NCBI RefSeq assembly: GCF_001748145.1
Contig: NZ_BCQA01000001.1
Coordinates: 3,188,501 to 3,252,500, forward strand
Length of the DNA stretch: 64,000 nt
DNA from: Bosea sp. BIWAKO-01
GTDB taxonomy: Bacteria; Pseudomonadota; Alphaproteobacteria; Rhizobiales; Beijerinckiaceae
Direction of reading: 5' to 3'
Shown here: one piece after another, positions 34,058 through 43,464 of the stretch
How the letters are laid out: every line of letters starts with the position of its first letter
How positions within the stretch are numbered: the stretch's first letter is position 1
Program-made: the position numbers and the translations under genes
The notes under the pieces: generated by a model
Told to the model about the DNA's origin: nothing
Seen by the model: the letters and a program-made list of their open reading frames with translations, nothing else
The model's database searches: none

Positions 34058-35192
34058 GATGGGAATTTCCTCCGATTGCAGTCCCTTCTGGCAGCGCGCC
34101 AATCGCGCTGGCGGGGACGATGACATGGCCTTCAAAGATACGGCGCGCGGTACGCACCAGGCTGGCTCTGGCAACCTGGCCAGATGCGTCGAGAGCGAGA
34201 TCGACCTGGATACGGCCGCTCGGATGTTCGATCGTCACCAGCGAGACGGCGTCCGCGAGGCTGACGTCCTGCGCAACACTGCCGGCGACCTGACTGGCGA
34301 CGGCGATGCAGAGTGCGCCGGTGACGGCATGGCTGCGATGGCAGCGGTCCGGCGTGAAATAGCGTGAAGTCAGGCTGCCGCCCTGACGGGCCTTCGAGAG
34401 CACTCCGATCTTGGGAATGACCCGGCCGGCGACGTCTCCAAGACCCATGCGCCTGCCCGCCTCGCGCCGGATCTCCTCCAGCCGCGCCAGCAGGGCCGTA
34501 TTCGCGTCGAGATCCGCCGGCGACTCGTCACCGGCAAGGCCGAAATCGGTAGCGCGGACGAGCAGCATCGGCGTGGCATAGTCGATCAACGTGACCGGCA
34601 CACCATCGATCAACTCGCGCGGCTGGCCGGTCGGCAGCAGGGAGCCGGTCTTGGAGCCGACAGCTTCGAGGAAGGTCAGCTTGATCGGGGCTGCAGTGCC
34701 TGAAACGCCGTCGATTGCGGTTGCGCCGTCATACTCGACACGTTTGCCGGGGGTCTGCACCACCGCCTCGATCAGCGAGGCGGTATTGCGGTTGTAGATC
34801 CGAACCATCGTCTCACCATCGCATGCCGGCACGAGGCCGGCCTCGATGGCGAAGGGGCCGATGGCGGAGAGCATGTTGCCGCAGTTCGGACCGAGATCCA
34901 CATGAGCCCGGTCGACGGCGACCTGGGCGAAGAGGTAATCGATATCGGCATCCGGGCGTGACGCATTGCCGACGATGGCGACCTTGCTGGTCAGCGAATT
35001 GCCGCCCCCGATCCCGTCGAGCTGCAGCGTGTGAGGCGACCCCATTGCCGCGAGCAGCACGCGGTCGCGCGCCGCCGGGTCGGCCGGCAGATCGGTTTCC
35101 AGGAAGAACGGGCCGCGGGATGTGCCGCCGCGCATCAGCACACAGGGAATGCGCAGGGCACGTGCATGAGCGGGCTTGAGTGGATCGGGCAA
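33990..35192 (-). CDS. PrpF-family isomerase (4-oxalomesaconate tautomerase-like)
   Basis: 400 residues. The family start IPCVLMRGGTSRGPFFLETDL is clear, then DGIGGGNSLTSKVAIV, DLGPNCGNMLSAIGPFAIEAG with the catalytic-type Cys, and GVLSKARQGGSLTSRYFTP. PrpF relatives tautomerise or isomerise unsaturated di- and tricarboxylates, such as 4-oxalomesaconate in gallate breakdown or aconitate in propionate metabolism. Together with the TctC protein this suggests use of a tri- or dicarboxylate. The C-terminal 20 or so residues (DTDASPLLQPADDCSRQRLS) run over the next gene's start and look like an extension. Confidence 0.88.
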   Translation of the reverse strand: MPDPLKPAHARALRIPCVLMRGGTSRGPFFLETDLPADPAARDRVLLAAMGSPHTLQLDGIGGGNSLTSKVAIVGNASRPDADIDYLFAQVAVDRAHVDLGPNCGNMLSAIGPFAIEAGLVPACDGETMVRIYNRNTASLIEAVVQTPGKRVEYDGATAIDGVSGTAAPIKLTFLEAVGSKTGSLLPTGQPRELIDGVPVTLIDYATPMLLVRATDFGLAGDESPADLDANTALLARLEEIRREAGRRMGLGDVAGRVIPKIGVLSKARQGGSLTSRYFTPDRCHRSHAVTGALCIAVASQVAGSVAQDVSLADAVSLVTIEHPSGRIQVDLALDASGQVARASLVRTARRIFEGHVIVPASAIGALPEGTAIGGNSHHDTDASPLLQPADDCSRQRLSA

Positions 35193-35267
35193 GGGCGGCG
35201 TCCTGCGGTGGGTGACGGGCTCTCATCCCAGATCGCGAAACCGCTGTGAAATGCAGAGATCGGTGCT

Positions 35268-35290
35268 ATTGATGCGTCATGAGCATCAAT
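35268..35290. promoter_or_regulatory. Perfect inverted repeat enclosing the LysR start codon
   Basis: ATTGATGC (35268-35275) and GCATCAAT (35283-35290) are exact inverted copies separated by GTCATGA, which holds the ATG (35279) of the LysR gene. It may be an auto-regulatory operator or an mRNA hairpin that presents the start codon in its loop. Confidence 0.5.
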
Positions 35291-36193
35291 TTCGAAGCGC
35301 TTGATCTGCGCGCGTTCATTGCTGTGGTTGAACTGGAGGGGTTCCACCGCGCCGCGGAGGCCCTCAACATGTCGCAGCCGGCGCTGAGCCGGCGCATCCA
35401 GCGACTCGAGGCAGCGGTCGGCGCGGCCCTGCTCGAACGCACGACGCGGCGCGTGGCGCTGACCATGGTCGGGCGTGAGATGCTGCCGCTGGTGCGGCGC
35501 ATGCTAGACGAGTTCGATTCATCGATCTTCGCGATGCGCGATCTCGGCACAAGGCGGGCAGGGCAGATCGCGCTCGCCTGTGTGCCGACGGCAGCGTTCT
35601 ACTTCCTGCCCTCGGTGATCGCGCGGTTCTCGGAGCAGTATCCCAATATTCGGTTCCGGATCCTCGACCTCTCGGCCAATGACGGCCTGGAGAGCGTGGC
35701 GCGCGGCGAGGTCGAATTCGGCATCAATCTACTCGGCGGCTCCGATCCCGATCTGAGCTTCGAGCCGCTGCTTGAAGACCCGTTCGTCCTCGCCTGCCGG
35801 CGCGACCATATCCTGGCGGGCAAGCCATCGCTCGCCTGGGCCGATCTCGAAGGGCATCCACTGGTCACCGTCAGCCGGGCGAGCGGCAATCGCGCCATCC
35901 TCGACGCGGCCCTGGTGAGGGTCGGTGTGCGGCTGGACTGGTCGTTCGAAGTCACGCATCTGTCGACCTCGCTGGGGCTGGTCGAAGCCGGGCTTGGCAT
36001 CTCGGTTTTGCCGCGCCTTGCAACGCCGACCGGAGAGCATCCCATCATCGTGACACGCCCGATCCGGGATCCGGAGGTCTCGCGGACCATTGGTGTTGTG
36101 CGTCGCCGCGGCGTTCGCCTTGCTCCGGCGGCGGAGCGCTTTCTCGATATGCTGCTGGGGACATGGCGAGGGCCTCTGCCTCAGCGGAAATAG
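35279..36193 (+). CDS. LysR-family regulator, divergent from the PrpF/TctC pair
   Basis: 304 residues. Helix-turn-helix: LRAFIAVVELEGFHRAAEAL, QPALSRRIQRLEAAVGAALL, RTTRRVALT. The effector domain begins near residue 92 (GQIALACVPTAAFYFLPSVI) and includes VEFGINLLGGSDPDLSFEPL and LGLVEAGLGISVLPRLA. It most likely controls the tautomerase and binding-protein genes across the 86-base divergent region. The start codon sits in an inverted repeat. Confidence 0.88.
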   Translation: MSINFEALDLRAFIAVVELEGFHRAAEALNMSQPALSRRIQRLEAAVGAALLERTTRRVALTMVGREMLPLVRRMLDEFDSSIFAMRDLGTRRAGQIALACVPTAAFYFLPSVIARFSEQYPNIRFRILDLSANDGLESVARGEVEFGINLLGGSDPDLSFEPLLEDPFVLACRRDHILAGKPSLAWADLEGHPLVTVSRASGNRAILDAALVRVGVRLDWSFEVTHLSTSLGLVEAGLGISVLPRLATPTGEHPIIVTRPIRDPEVSRTIGVVRRRGVRLAPAAERFLDMLLGTWRGPLPQRK

Positions 36194-36385
36194 GAGCCTG
36201 CCCGCGCGGCTGGCCGCGGCGCCCGAGGCGACAGGAGGTCGGGGACGGGTATGCTGCAAAACTATTCCACAGGCGCATAACATCGAACCCAAATTGCATT
36301 AGCCAGCATCGGGCCGAGCGTGGCATCGTTAGGTCATCGAGATGGTTGAGCGCTGGCTTCAGCGCATTTTTCGTTGGAGCAAGGC

Positions 36386-37363
36386 GTGTCGGCCTACGAT
36401 GACGTTCTTTACCCCGCGCTTGAGCCTTACCGCGCCTTTCGGCTTGCGGTGGGGGGCGCGCATGAACTCCATGTCGAGACGAGCGGCAATCGCGACGGCA
36501 TTCCGGTCGTTTTTCTGCATGGCGGTCCGGGCGGCGGCACCAAGCCGGCCCAGCGCCGCACCTTCGACCCTGCCGTCTTCAATATCGTGACCTTCGACCA
36601 GCGCGGCGCCGGGAAATCGACCCCGCATGCCGAGCTCGACGGCAACACGACGCAGGACCTGATCGCCGATCTGGAGCGCATCCGCAGCCATCTTGGCATC
36701 GAGCGCTGGCTCGTCACCGGCGGGTCCTGGGGCAGCTGTCTTGGGCTCGCCTATGGCCAGAGCCATCCCGAGCGCTGTCTCGGGTTCCGTCTGCATGGCA
36801 TCTTCATGGCGCAGCGCTCGGAGATCGACTGGTGGTTCCAGGGCTCGCGCATGATCTTCCCGGATCATTGGGATACTTTCGCCGAATTCGTGCCGGAGGT
36901 GGAGCGCCATGATCTGCTCTTGGCCTACTACAAGCGCCTGACCAGCGACGATGCCGGGTTGCGTGCTGCCGCTGCCGTCAGCCTCAGGACCTTTTCGGCG
37001 CAGACCCAGACGTTCCTGCCCGACCCGGACCATGTCGCGACGCTGACCGACACCGACGCCGCGCTCGCGATCTCCCGGATCTTCACGCATTACTGCATGA
37101 ACGGGGCTTTCCTTCCCCCTGGCCAATTGCTGAGCGACATCGGTCGCATCCGCCATCTGCCGGCCGAGATCGTGCAGGGGCGCTACGATACGGTGACGCC
37201 GATGAGCACGGCCTGGCAGCTGAAGAAGGCCTGGCCCGAAGCCCGGTTCACGATCGTGACCGAGGCGAACCACGCAGCGACGCCGAATGCGCCGGCGTTG
37301 TCGCAAGCCCTGCGCGAGGCAACGGACCGGTTGCGCGATGTGATGCTGGCCAAGGCGGCCTGA
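36386..37363 (+). CDS. pip: Proline iminopeptidase (peptidase family S33)
   Basis: 325 residues from GTG 36386, with GGAG six bases upstream; TTG 36374 is an alternative. Family features: YDDVLYPALEPYRAFRLAVG, VVFLHGGPGGGTKPAQRRTF, TFDQRGAGKSTPHAELDGNT and the nucleophile motif VTGGSWGSCLGLAY. Later parts carry VQGRYDTVTP (Asp) and EANHAATPNA (His). It releases N-terminal proline or other residues from short peptides in the cytoplasm. It opens the peptide operon; the next gene starts 10 bases on. Confidence 0.9.
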   Translation: MSAYDDVLYPALEPYRAFRLAVGGAHELHVETSGNRDGIPVVFLHGGPGGGTKPAQRRTFDPAVFNIVTFDQRGAGKSTPHAELDGNTTQDLIADLERIRSHLGIERWLVTGGSWGSCLGLAYGQSHPERCLGFRLHGIFMAQRSEIDWWFQGSRMIFPDHWDTFAEFVPEVERHDLLLAYYKRLTSDDAGLRAAAAVSLRTFSAQTQTFLPDPDHVATLTDTDAALAISRIFTHYCMNGAFLPPGQLLSDIGRIRHLPAEIVQGRYDTVTPMSTAWQLKKAWPEARFTIVTEANHAATPNAPALSQALREATDRLRDVMLAKAA

Positions 37364-37373
37364 GGGAGAGCCC

Positions 37374-39188
37374 ATGTACGAGGCCGCAAACCAGATTCGC
37401 ATCGGCATCGAGCCCTATCTCGAGGTCCGGAGCGCAAAGAGCCCCGCCATCGCTCCCGACGGCGAATTGCTGGCTTATCTCAGCGACGAGAGCGGCACGC
37501 ACCAGATCTGGCTGAGGCCGCTCGCGGGCGGAGCGCCCTGGCGCCTGACCGATATGCCGGAGCCGATCGGCGCGATCTCCTTCAACCCCAAGGGCCGCGA
37601 CCTGCTCTTCACTATGGATTGCGGTGGCGACGAGCGGCATCAGCTCTGGCTGGTGCCGGGCGCGTCCGGAGTGCCTGAGCCGCTCACCGATGACCCGACG
37701 GTCGTGCATGCCTGGGGAGCCTGGGCGCCGGACGGACAACGCATCGCGTTCACCTCCAATGCCCGCGATTGCGAGCATATGGACGTTTACATCATGGATC
37801 TCGCAACGCGCACGGCCAAGCGCGTCCATCAAGGCTCCGGCTATCGTGAGGCGGTTGCCTTCTTCCCCGATGGCAAGTCGCTGCTCGTTGCCAATGCCAC
37901 GCGTTCGATGAGCGATCAGGATCTGTATCGCCTCGATCTCGAGACCGGCGCCCTTACACCATTGCTGCCGCATGAGGGCCGTGCGCGCTATGTCGTCAGC
38001 CGCATGAAGAAGGATGGCAGCGGCTTCTTCTTCGTGTCCGATCAGGGGCGCGAGCATCTCTGCGTCGCCTTCTGTGCACTGGCCGAGGGCCGCGTCACCT
38101 GGATCGTCGAGCGGGAGAAGCAGGATATCGAGGCGATCGCGCTCGCGCCCGACCAGGGGCGCCTTGCCTATGTCGCGAATGACGAGGGTTGGAACCGCGT
38201 CTTCATTCGTGATCTCGCGACGGCCAAGGAGTTCGAGGTCGCCGGCTTGCCGCGCGGGACCATCGGCTCGGTGGCCTGGGTTCCCGATGGCAGCGGCCTC
38301 GTGTTCCCGCTCGATGGTGCAACCTCGTCCCCGGATATCTGGCGCTTCGATGTGGCCACGCGCACGGCAACACGGCTGACGGATGCATCCAAGGCAGGTC
38401 TCGATTCAAGCAGCTTTATCGAGCCCAGCGTCGAGCGCGTCGCGAGCTTCGACGGTCTCGACGTGCCCTTCTTCGTCTACCGGCCGCGGAGCAAGGCTCC
38501 GGCGGGCGGCTATCCGGCAGTGGTCGTGGTGCATGGCGGACCGGAAGCGCAGTGGACGCCGATTTTCCGGGCCGACCTGCAGTTCTTCCTGAGCCAGGGC
38601 ATCATGGTCGTCGCCCCCAACGTGCGTGGCTCGACCGGCTACGGCCGCACCTACCAGCATCTAGACGACAAGCATCTGCGCATGGACAGTGTCGCGGATC
38701 TCAAGGCGGTGCGGTTGTGGCTGCGCGAACAGCCGGAGGTCGATGACGCGCGCGTTGCGGTCTATGGGCGCTCGTATGGCGGCTTCATGGTGCTCGCGGC
38801 GCTGACCGAACAACCCGAATTGTGGAAGGTCGGCGTCGAGTTCTACGGCATCGCCAATTTCCTGACGATGCTCGAAACCACGGGGCCGTGGCGGAAGTAT
38901 CTGCGCGCGGTCGAATATGGTGATCTCGTTGCCGACCGAGACGACCTGATCCGCTTCTCGCCGATCCACAAGGCAGGCTGCATCCGCGCGCCACTGTTCG
39001 TCGCGCAGGGGCTCGACGATCCGCGTGTGCCTCCTGGCGAGAGCGAGATGATCTATTCGGTGCTGCGCGGCCGCGGCCATCCGGTCGAATATGTCCGCAT
39101 CCCGCATGAGGGCCATGGCTTCGCCCGGATCGAGAACCGGCGCACGGTCTTCGGGGCCGTCGCGCGCTTTCTGCGCAAGCATCTGTGA
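37374..39188 (+). CDS. S9-family peptidase (prolyl oligopeptidase / acylaminoacyl-peptidase type)
   Basis: 604 residues. The N-terminal two thirds are a beta-propeller with WD-like repeats (SPAIAPDGELLAYLSDESGT, AWAPDGQRIAFTSNARDC, IALAPDQGRLAYVANDEGW). The C-terminal catalytic domain has VVVHGGPEAQWTPIF, the nucleophile in VYGRSYGGFMVLAA, the Asp in FVAQGLDDPRVPPGE and the His in PHEGHGFA. No signal peptide, so it cleaves small peptides in the cytoplasm. It works with the iminopeptidase before it and the transporter after it. Confidence 0.92.
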   Translation: MYEAANQIRIGIEPYLEVRSAKSPAIAPDGELLAYLSDESGTHQIWLRPLAGGAPWRLTDMPEPIGAISFNPKGRDLLFTMDCGGDERHQLWLVPGASGVPEPLTDDPTVVHAWGAWAPDGQRIAFTSNARDCEHMDVYIMDLATRTAKRVHQGSGYREAVAFFPDGKSLLVANATRSMSDQDLYRLDLETGALTPLLPHEGRARYVVSRMKKDGSGFFFVSDQGREHLCVAFCALAEGRVTWIVEREKQDIEAIALAPDQGRLAYVANDEGWNRVFIRDLATAKEFEVAGLPRGTIGSVAWVPDGSGLVFPLDGATSSPDIWRFDVATRTATRLTDASKAGLDSSSFIEPSVERVASFDGLDVPFFVYRPRSKAPAGGYPAVVVVHGGPEAQWTPIFRADLQFFLSQGIMVVAPNVRGSTGYGRTYQHLDDKHLRMDSVADLKAVRLWLREQPEVDDARVAVYGRSYGGFMVLAALTEQPELWKVGVEFYGIANFLTMLETTGPWRKYLRAVEYGDLVADRDDLIRFSPIHKAGCIRAPLFVAQGLDDPRVPPGESEMIYSVLRGRGHPVEYVRIPHEGHGFARIENRRTVFGAVARFLRKHL

Positions 39189-39215
39189 CAGCATCTGGAA
39201 TGCGAGAGGACGCCC

Positions 39216-40643
39216 ATGCGTAATTCCGAGACGATCTGGCAGTTGGTCGATGCGAAGCGGCAGCCCTTCGAGGCGCTGAGCGACCGGGTCTGGGGCATGC
39301 CCGAGATCGCTTATACCGAGTATCGCTCGGTCGCCGAGCATACGGCGATGCTGAAGGAGCAGGGCTTCCGCGTTACCGAGAATGTCGCCGGTATTCCGAC
39401 TGCGGTGATGGGCGAAGCCGGCGAGGGCGGTCCGGTGATCGCCTTTCTCGGCGAATATGATGCTCTGCCCGGCCTGAGCCAGGAGGCGAATATCGCCGTG
39501 CCGCGCCCGGTCGAGGGTGGCGGACATGGCCATGGCTGCGGCCACAACATGCTCGGCTCGGCCGCGCTGCTGGCCGCAACCGCGCTCAAGGACTGGCTTG
39601 CCGAGACGGGGCGCCCTGGGCGGGTGCGCTATTTCGGCTGCCCGGCGGAAGAGGGTGGCGCAGCGAAGGCCTTCATGGTGCGGGCCGGCGCCTTCGACGA
39701 TGTCGATGTCGCCATCACCTGGCACCCGGCGTCGATGACGCGGGTCGACGAGGCGCTGTCGCTCGCCAATACGCGCATGGACTTCCACTTCACCGGCCGC
39801 GCCTCGCACGCGGCGGCGGCGCCGCATCTCGGACGCAGCGCACTCGATGCCGTCGAGTTGATGAACGTCGGCGTCAACTACATGCGCGAGCACATGCCGT
39901 CGGATGCTCGCATCCACTATGCCATGCTCGATTCCGGCGGTATCGCGCCGAACGTCGTGCAGGCTTCGGCAAAGGTGCGCTATGCGATCCGCGCCCGCGA
40001 CCTCGCGGGCATGCTGGAGCTCAATGAACGGGTCAAGAAAGTCGCCGAGGGGGCGGCGCTGATGACCGAGACCAAGGTCTCGATCTCGATCATGAGCGCG
40101 GTTTCCAACATGCTCGGCAATACGCCGCTCGAAGAGGCGATGTTCCAGAACATCCAGCGCCTCGGGCCGGTGCCGTTCGACGATGCCGACCGCGCCTACG
40201 CCGCGCAGATCCAGGCGACGCTGAGCGAGGCCGACATCCTGAACGACTATCGCCGTACCGGCGTTGCGCCGCGCGAGAACACTCCGCTCTGCGATTTTGT
40301 GATCCCCAGGGATGCCAGAGGCGTGCCGATGGTCGGCTCGACCGACGTCGCGGATGTCAGCTGGAAGGTGCCGACCATCCAGGCGCGCGTCGCAACGCAT
40401 GCCATCGGCACGCCCGGGCATTCCTGGCAGATCACCGCGCAAGGCAAGGCCCCGGCCGCGCATAAGGGCATGGTTCATGCCGCCAAGATCATGGCCGGCA
40501 CTGCCGTCGACGTGATGAGCGACGAGACGCTGCTGGCGCGCGCCAAGAAGGACCACCAGGAGCGGACGACCAGGACGCCCTATATCTGCCCGATCCCGGC
40601 CGAGGTGAAGCCGCCGATCCAGCCGCGGCCGGAAGCCGCCTGA
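39216..40643 (+). CDS. M20-family amidohydrolase (AbgB / aminobenzoyl-glutamate hydrolase-like)
   Basis: 475 residues. Metal-binding motifs of the M20D branch: FLGEYDALPGLSQEAN, GHGCGHNMLGSAALLAA, FGCPAEEGGAAKAFMV with the catalytic Glu pair, and TWHPASMTRVD. The dimerisation insert includes FTGRASHAAAAPHLGRSALD. A late His occurs in ATHAIGTPGHSWQ. This branch cleaves N-acyl or aminobenzoyl amino-acid conjugates and dipeptides. It is followed by a strong hairpin and then the binding-protein gene. Confidence 0.88.
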   Translation: MRNSETIWQLVDAKRQPFEALSDRVWGMPEIAYTEYRSVAEHTAMLKEQGFRVTENVAGIPTAVMGEAGEGGPVIAFLGEYDALPGLSQEANIAVPRPVEGGGHGHGCGHNMLGSAALLAATALKDWLAETGRPGRVRYFGCPAEEGGAAKAFMVRAGAFDDVDVAITWHPASMTRVDEALSLANTRMDFHFTGRASHAAAAPHLGRSALDAVELMNVGVNYMREHMPSDARIHYAMLDSGGIAPNVVQASAKVRYAIRARDLAGMLELNERVKKVAEGAALMTETKVSISIMSAVSNMLGNTPLEEAMFQNIQRLGPVPFDDADRAYAAQIQATLSEADILNDYRRTGVAPRENTPLCDFVIPRDARGVPMVGSTDVADVSWKVPTIQARVATHAIGTPGHSWQITAQGKAPAAHKGMVHAAKIMAGTAVDVMSDETLLARAKKDHQERTTRTPYICPIPAEVKPPIQPRPEAA

Positions 40644-40652
40644 GCCTTTCAG

Positions 40653-40684
40653 CCGGGCCTGCGCGGGAGACAGCGCAGGCCCGG
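40653..40684. terminator. Perfect 12-bp hairpin inside the peptide operon
   Basis: CCGGGCCTGCGC (40653-40664) pairs perfectly with GCGCAGGCCCGG (40673-40684) over an 8-base loop. No T run follows, so it may be an mRNA-processing or stabilising element in front of the highly expressed binding protein, or a partial terminator. Confidence 0.55.
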
Positions 40685-40734
40685 CGACCACACCAAATCT
40701 TGACCAAGAACAATCACGAGAGCGGGAACTGACG

Positions 40735-42375
40735 ATGGCCAAGCAAGACCAGTCGACCGAGACGCGTGCTCCGCGCGCTGCGCGGTATCTTCTTTCAAGC
40801 GTCGCCGCTGCGGCGGCCGTTTGCGCTGCGGCCACGACGGCTGGTGCCGCCACCCCCAAGAACGCCCTGGTGATGGCGTGGAACATCGACGCGATCAGCA
40901 CTTTCGATCCGGCCCAGGTCGGCGAGGTCGTGACCAACGAGATCCTGCAGAACACGTGCGACACGCTGGTCGATTTCGACCCGGCGGACGAGCGCAAGGT
41001 CGTCCCGCTCTTCGCCGAGCGCTGGGATGTCTCGGCGGATCGCAAGGAGATCACTTTCCACCTGCGCAAGGGCGCCAAGTTCCCGTCCGGCAACCCGGTG
41101 ACCGCGGAGGATGTCCTCTGGTCGCTGCGCCGCGTGGTCAAACTCAATTTCGGCAATGCCGCAACCCTGACCGAGTACGGTTTCACCAAGGACACGGTCG
41201 ATCAGCGCATCGTGGCGCCGGATGCCAATACGGTCGTGTTCAAGCTCGACAAGGCCTATCCGACGACGTTGATCCTGCAGGCGATCGCCGCCAACCGCGT
41301 CGCCGCCGTGATGGACATGAAGACCATCATGGCCAATGAGCAGAATGGCGATCTCGGCAATAAATATCTCGGCACCCGCACGGCCTGCGTCGGCCCCTAC
41401 AAGCTGACGCGCTGGAACGCCGGCGAGTCCATCGTACTCGAGGCGAATGAGGGCTATTGGGGCAAGGCTCCGGCGCTGAAGCGCGTGCTGATCCGGCATG
41501 TTGCGGAAGCCGGCACCCAGCGCCTGCTGCTGGGGCAGGGCGACGTCGACGTCGCGCGTGACCTGACGCCCGAGGACGTCAAGGACCTCGAAGCTTCGAA
41601 GGATGTCTCGATCCTCAAGGTTCTGCGGCCGCAGCTGTTCTTCTGGAACTTCAACGTTGCGGACGGTCCCTTCTCCAAGGAGAAGGTGCGCCTCGCGATG
41701 CGCTACCTGATCGACTATGACGGTCTCGGCAAGACGATCATGACCTATCTCGGCGTGCCGCGCGCGAGCTTCGCGCAGCTTGGAGCGGTCGGCGCGCTGG
41801 ACGAGAAGGAGGGCCAGCCCTTCAAGCTCGACCTCGACAAGGCCAAGCAGCTCCTGACCGAGGCGGGCTATCCGAACGGTTTCGAAGCCAGCCTGATCTT
41901 CGGCACCTTGCCGCATTCGGCGCCGATCGCCCAAAGCGTGCAGCAGAACGCCTCCAAGATCGGCGTGAAGCTGTCGCTCGAGCGGATGGCCAATGCCCAG
42001 CTGTTCAGCAAGGTCCGCGGCCGCGAATTCCAGTCGGCGATGCTGGCCTGGCAGACCGGCGTGCCCGATGCGCATGGGAATGCCTCGCGCCTCGTCTTCA
42101 ATCCCGACAACCGGGCCGAGGCGAAGCAGACGCAGTATCCGAGCTGGCGTTCGTCGTATCAGGACCTGGCGCTCAACGCCAAGATCGACGAAGCCCTGCT
42201 GGAAGCCGATACGGCCAAGCGCGACGCGCTTTACGCCGAGATCCAGAAGGACGTCATGGCCAAGGGGCCGATGGCCTTCATGTTCCAGATGTACAACATC
42301 GCGGGTGTCCGCAAGGACCTGAAGGACTGGAGCTGGACCGGCTTCAAGACCTACTACGCCCGAACCAGCAAGTAA
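40735..42375 (+). CDS. Periplasmic peptide-binding protein, ABC family 5
   Basis: 546 residues with a long n-region and signal peptide (cleavage near residue 38, TAGAA). Family-5 blocks: EITFHLRKGAKFPSGNPVTA, WSLRRVVKLNFGN, CVGPYKLTRWNAGESIVLEA and GYWGKAPALKR. It differs from the two paralogues at 12530 and 15261. It is followed immediately by two permease and two ATPase genes, making a complete dipeptide/oligopeptide-type importer that would feed the peptidases before it. Confidence 0.92.
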   Translation: MAKQDQSTETRAPRAARYLLSSVAAAAAVCAAATTAGAATPKNALVMAWNIDAISTFDPAQVGEVVTNEILQNTCDTLVDFDPADERKVVPLFAERWDVSADRKEITFHLRKGAKFPSGNPVTAEDVLWSLRRVVKLNFGNAATLTEYGFTKDTVDQRIVAPDANTVVFKLDKAYPTTLILQAIAANRVAAVMDMKTIMANEQNGDLGNKYLGTRTACVGPYKLTRWNAGESIVLEANEGYWGKAPALKRVLIRHVAEAGTQRLLLGQGDVDVARDLTPEDVKDLEASKDVSILKVLRPQLFFWNFNVADGPFSKEKVRLAMRYLIDYDGLGKTIMTYLGVPRASFAQLGAVGALDEKEGQPFKLDLDKAKQLLTEAGYPNGFEASLIFGTLPHSAPIAQSVQQNASKIGVKLSLERMANAQLFSKVRGREFQSAMLAWQTGVPDAHGNASRLVFNPDNRAEAKQTQYPSWRSSYQDLALNAKIDEALLEADTAKRDALYAEIQKDVMAKGPMAFMFQMYNIAGVRKDLKDWSWTGFKTYYARTSK

Positions 42376-42384
42376 GGCCGGCCG

Positions 42385-43455
42385 GTGTCCGAAGTCGCCG
42401 AGGTCGGCTCCCGTCGGTTTGCAAGTCCAGGGCGGAAGGGTCTTCCGTCCTGGGTCTGGGCAACCGGAAGGACCATCATTTCCGTTGCTGTGACCCTGTT
42501 CGGGCTCGCGGCGCTCACCTTCTTCATCGGCCGCCTGCTGCCGCTCGATCCCGTTGCCGCCGTGCTTGGCGACAACGCGACCCAGGAAGCCTATGATGCG
42601 ATGTACCGGCAGCTCAGTCTCGACCAGCCGCTCTGGGTGCAGTTCGCGCGCTATGTCTGGGGCATCCTGCATCTCGATTTCGGGACGGCGCTGAACACCG
42701 GGAAACCGGTGATCGAGGACATCGCCCGCGTCTTCCCGGCGACGATCGAGCTTGCCAGCGTGGCGATCATCATCGGTACCGGCCTCGGCATTCCGATGGG
42801 CGTGCTCGCTGCCATGTACCGCGACACGTGGATCGACCAGTCGTCGCGCATTATCGGGTTGATCGGCTATTCCGCCCCCAATTTCTGGCTCGGGCTGATG
42901 GGGCTCGTCCTGTTCTACGCTACCCTCGGCTGGGTGGCCGGGCCGGGGCGCATCGACTTCACCTATGAGTTCGACCTCGAGCCGGTGACGGGCTTCCTGC
43001 TGATCGACAGCGCCATGGCCGGCAACTGGGAGATGTTCGGCAACGCCTTCTCGCACATCATCCTGCCAGCCTCGATCCTGGCCTTCGGTGCGTTTGCCTA
43101 TATCAGCCGGATGACGCGCAGCTTCATGATCGAGCAGCTCAGCCAGGAGTACGTGGTGACGGCGCGGGTCAAGGGCCTGTCCTGGTCGCGCACCGTCTGG
43201 GGCCATGCCTTCCGCAACATTGCCGTGCAGGTCGTGACCGTCGTGGCGCTCTCCTACGCCTTCCTGCTGGAAGGCGCGGTGCTCACGGAGACCGTCTTCG
43301 CCTGGCCCGGATTCGGTCGCTACCTGACAAATGCCCTGCTGGTTGGCGACATGAATGCCGTGGTCGGCTGCACGCTGCTCGTCGGCGTCATCTTCGTCAC
43401 GCTCAATCTGCTCTGCGACCTGCTCTACCGGGTCTTCGACCCGCGCACCCGGTGA
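42385..43455 (+). CDS. ABC transporter permease, DppB/OppB type
   Basis: 356 residues, about six membrane helices. First helix after a short cytoplasmic start (ISVAVTLFGLAALTFFIGRL), then LPLDPVAAVLGDNATQEAYD and the permease signature. The EAA loop is YVVTARVKGLSWSRTVWGHA, which contacts the ATPases. It begins 9 bases after the binding-protein gene. A region of roughly 30 extra residues (GPGRIDFTYEFDLEPVTGFL) lies in a periplasmic loop. Confidence 0.93.
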   Translation: MSEVAEVGSRRFASPGRKGLPSWVWATGRTIISVAVTLFGLAALTFFIGRLLPLDPVAAVLGDNATQEAYDAMYRQLSLDQPLWVQFARYVWGILHLDFGTALNTGKPVIEDIARVFPATIELASVAIIIGTGLGIPMGVLAAMYRDTWIDQSSRIIGLIGYSAPNFWLGLMGLVLFYATLGWVAGPGRIDFTYEFDLEPVTGFLLIDSAMAGNWEMFGNAFSHIILPASILAFGAFAYISRMTRSFMIEQLSQEYVVTARVKGLSWSRTVWGHAFRNIAVQVVTVVALSYAFLLEGAVLTETVFAWPGFGRYLTNALLVGDMNAVVGCTLLVGVIFVTLNLLCDLLYRVFDPRTR

Positions 43456-43464
43456 AGGCACGCC

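Noticed and set aside
38661..41195. Minus-strand open frame of 844 codons
   Set aside because: Antisense to the S9, M20 and binding-protein genes, without recognisable motifs; a GC-rich shadow.
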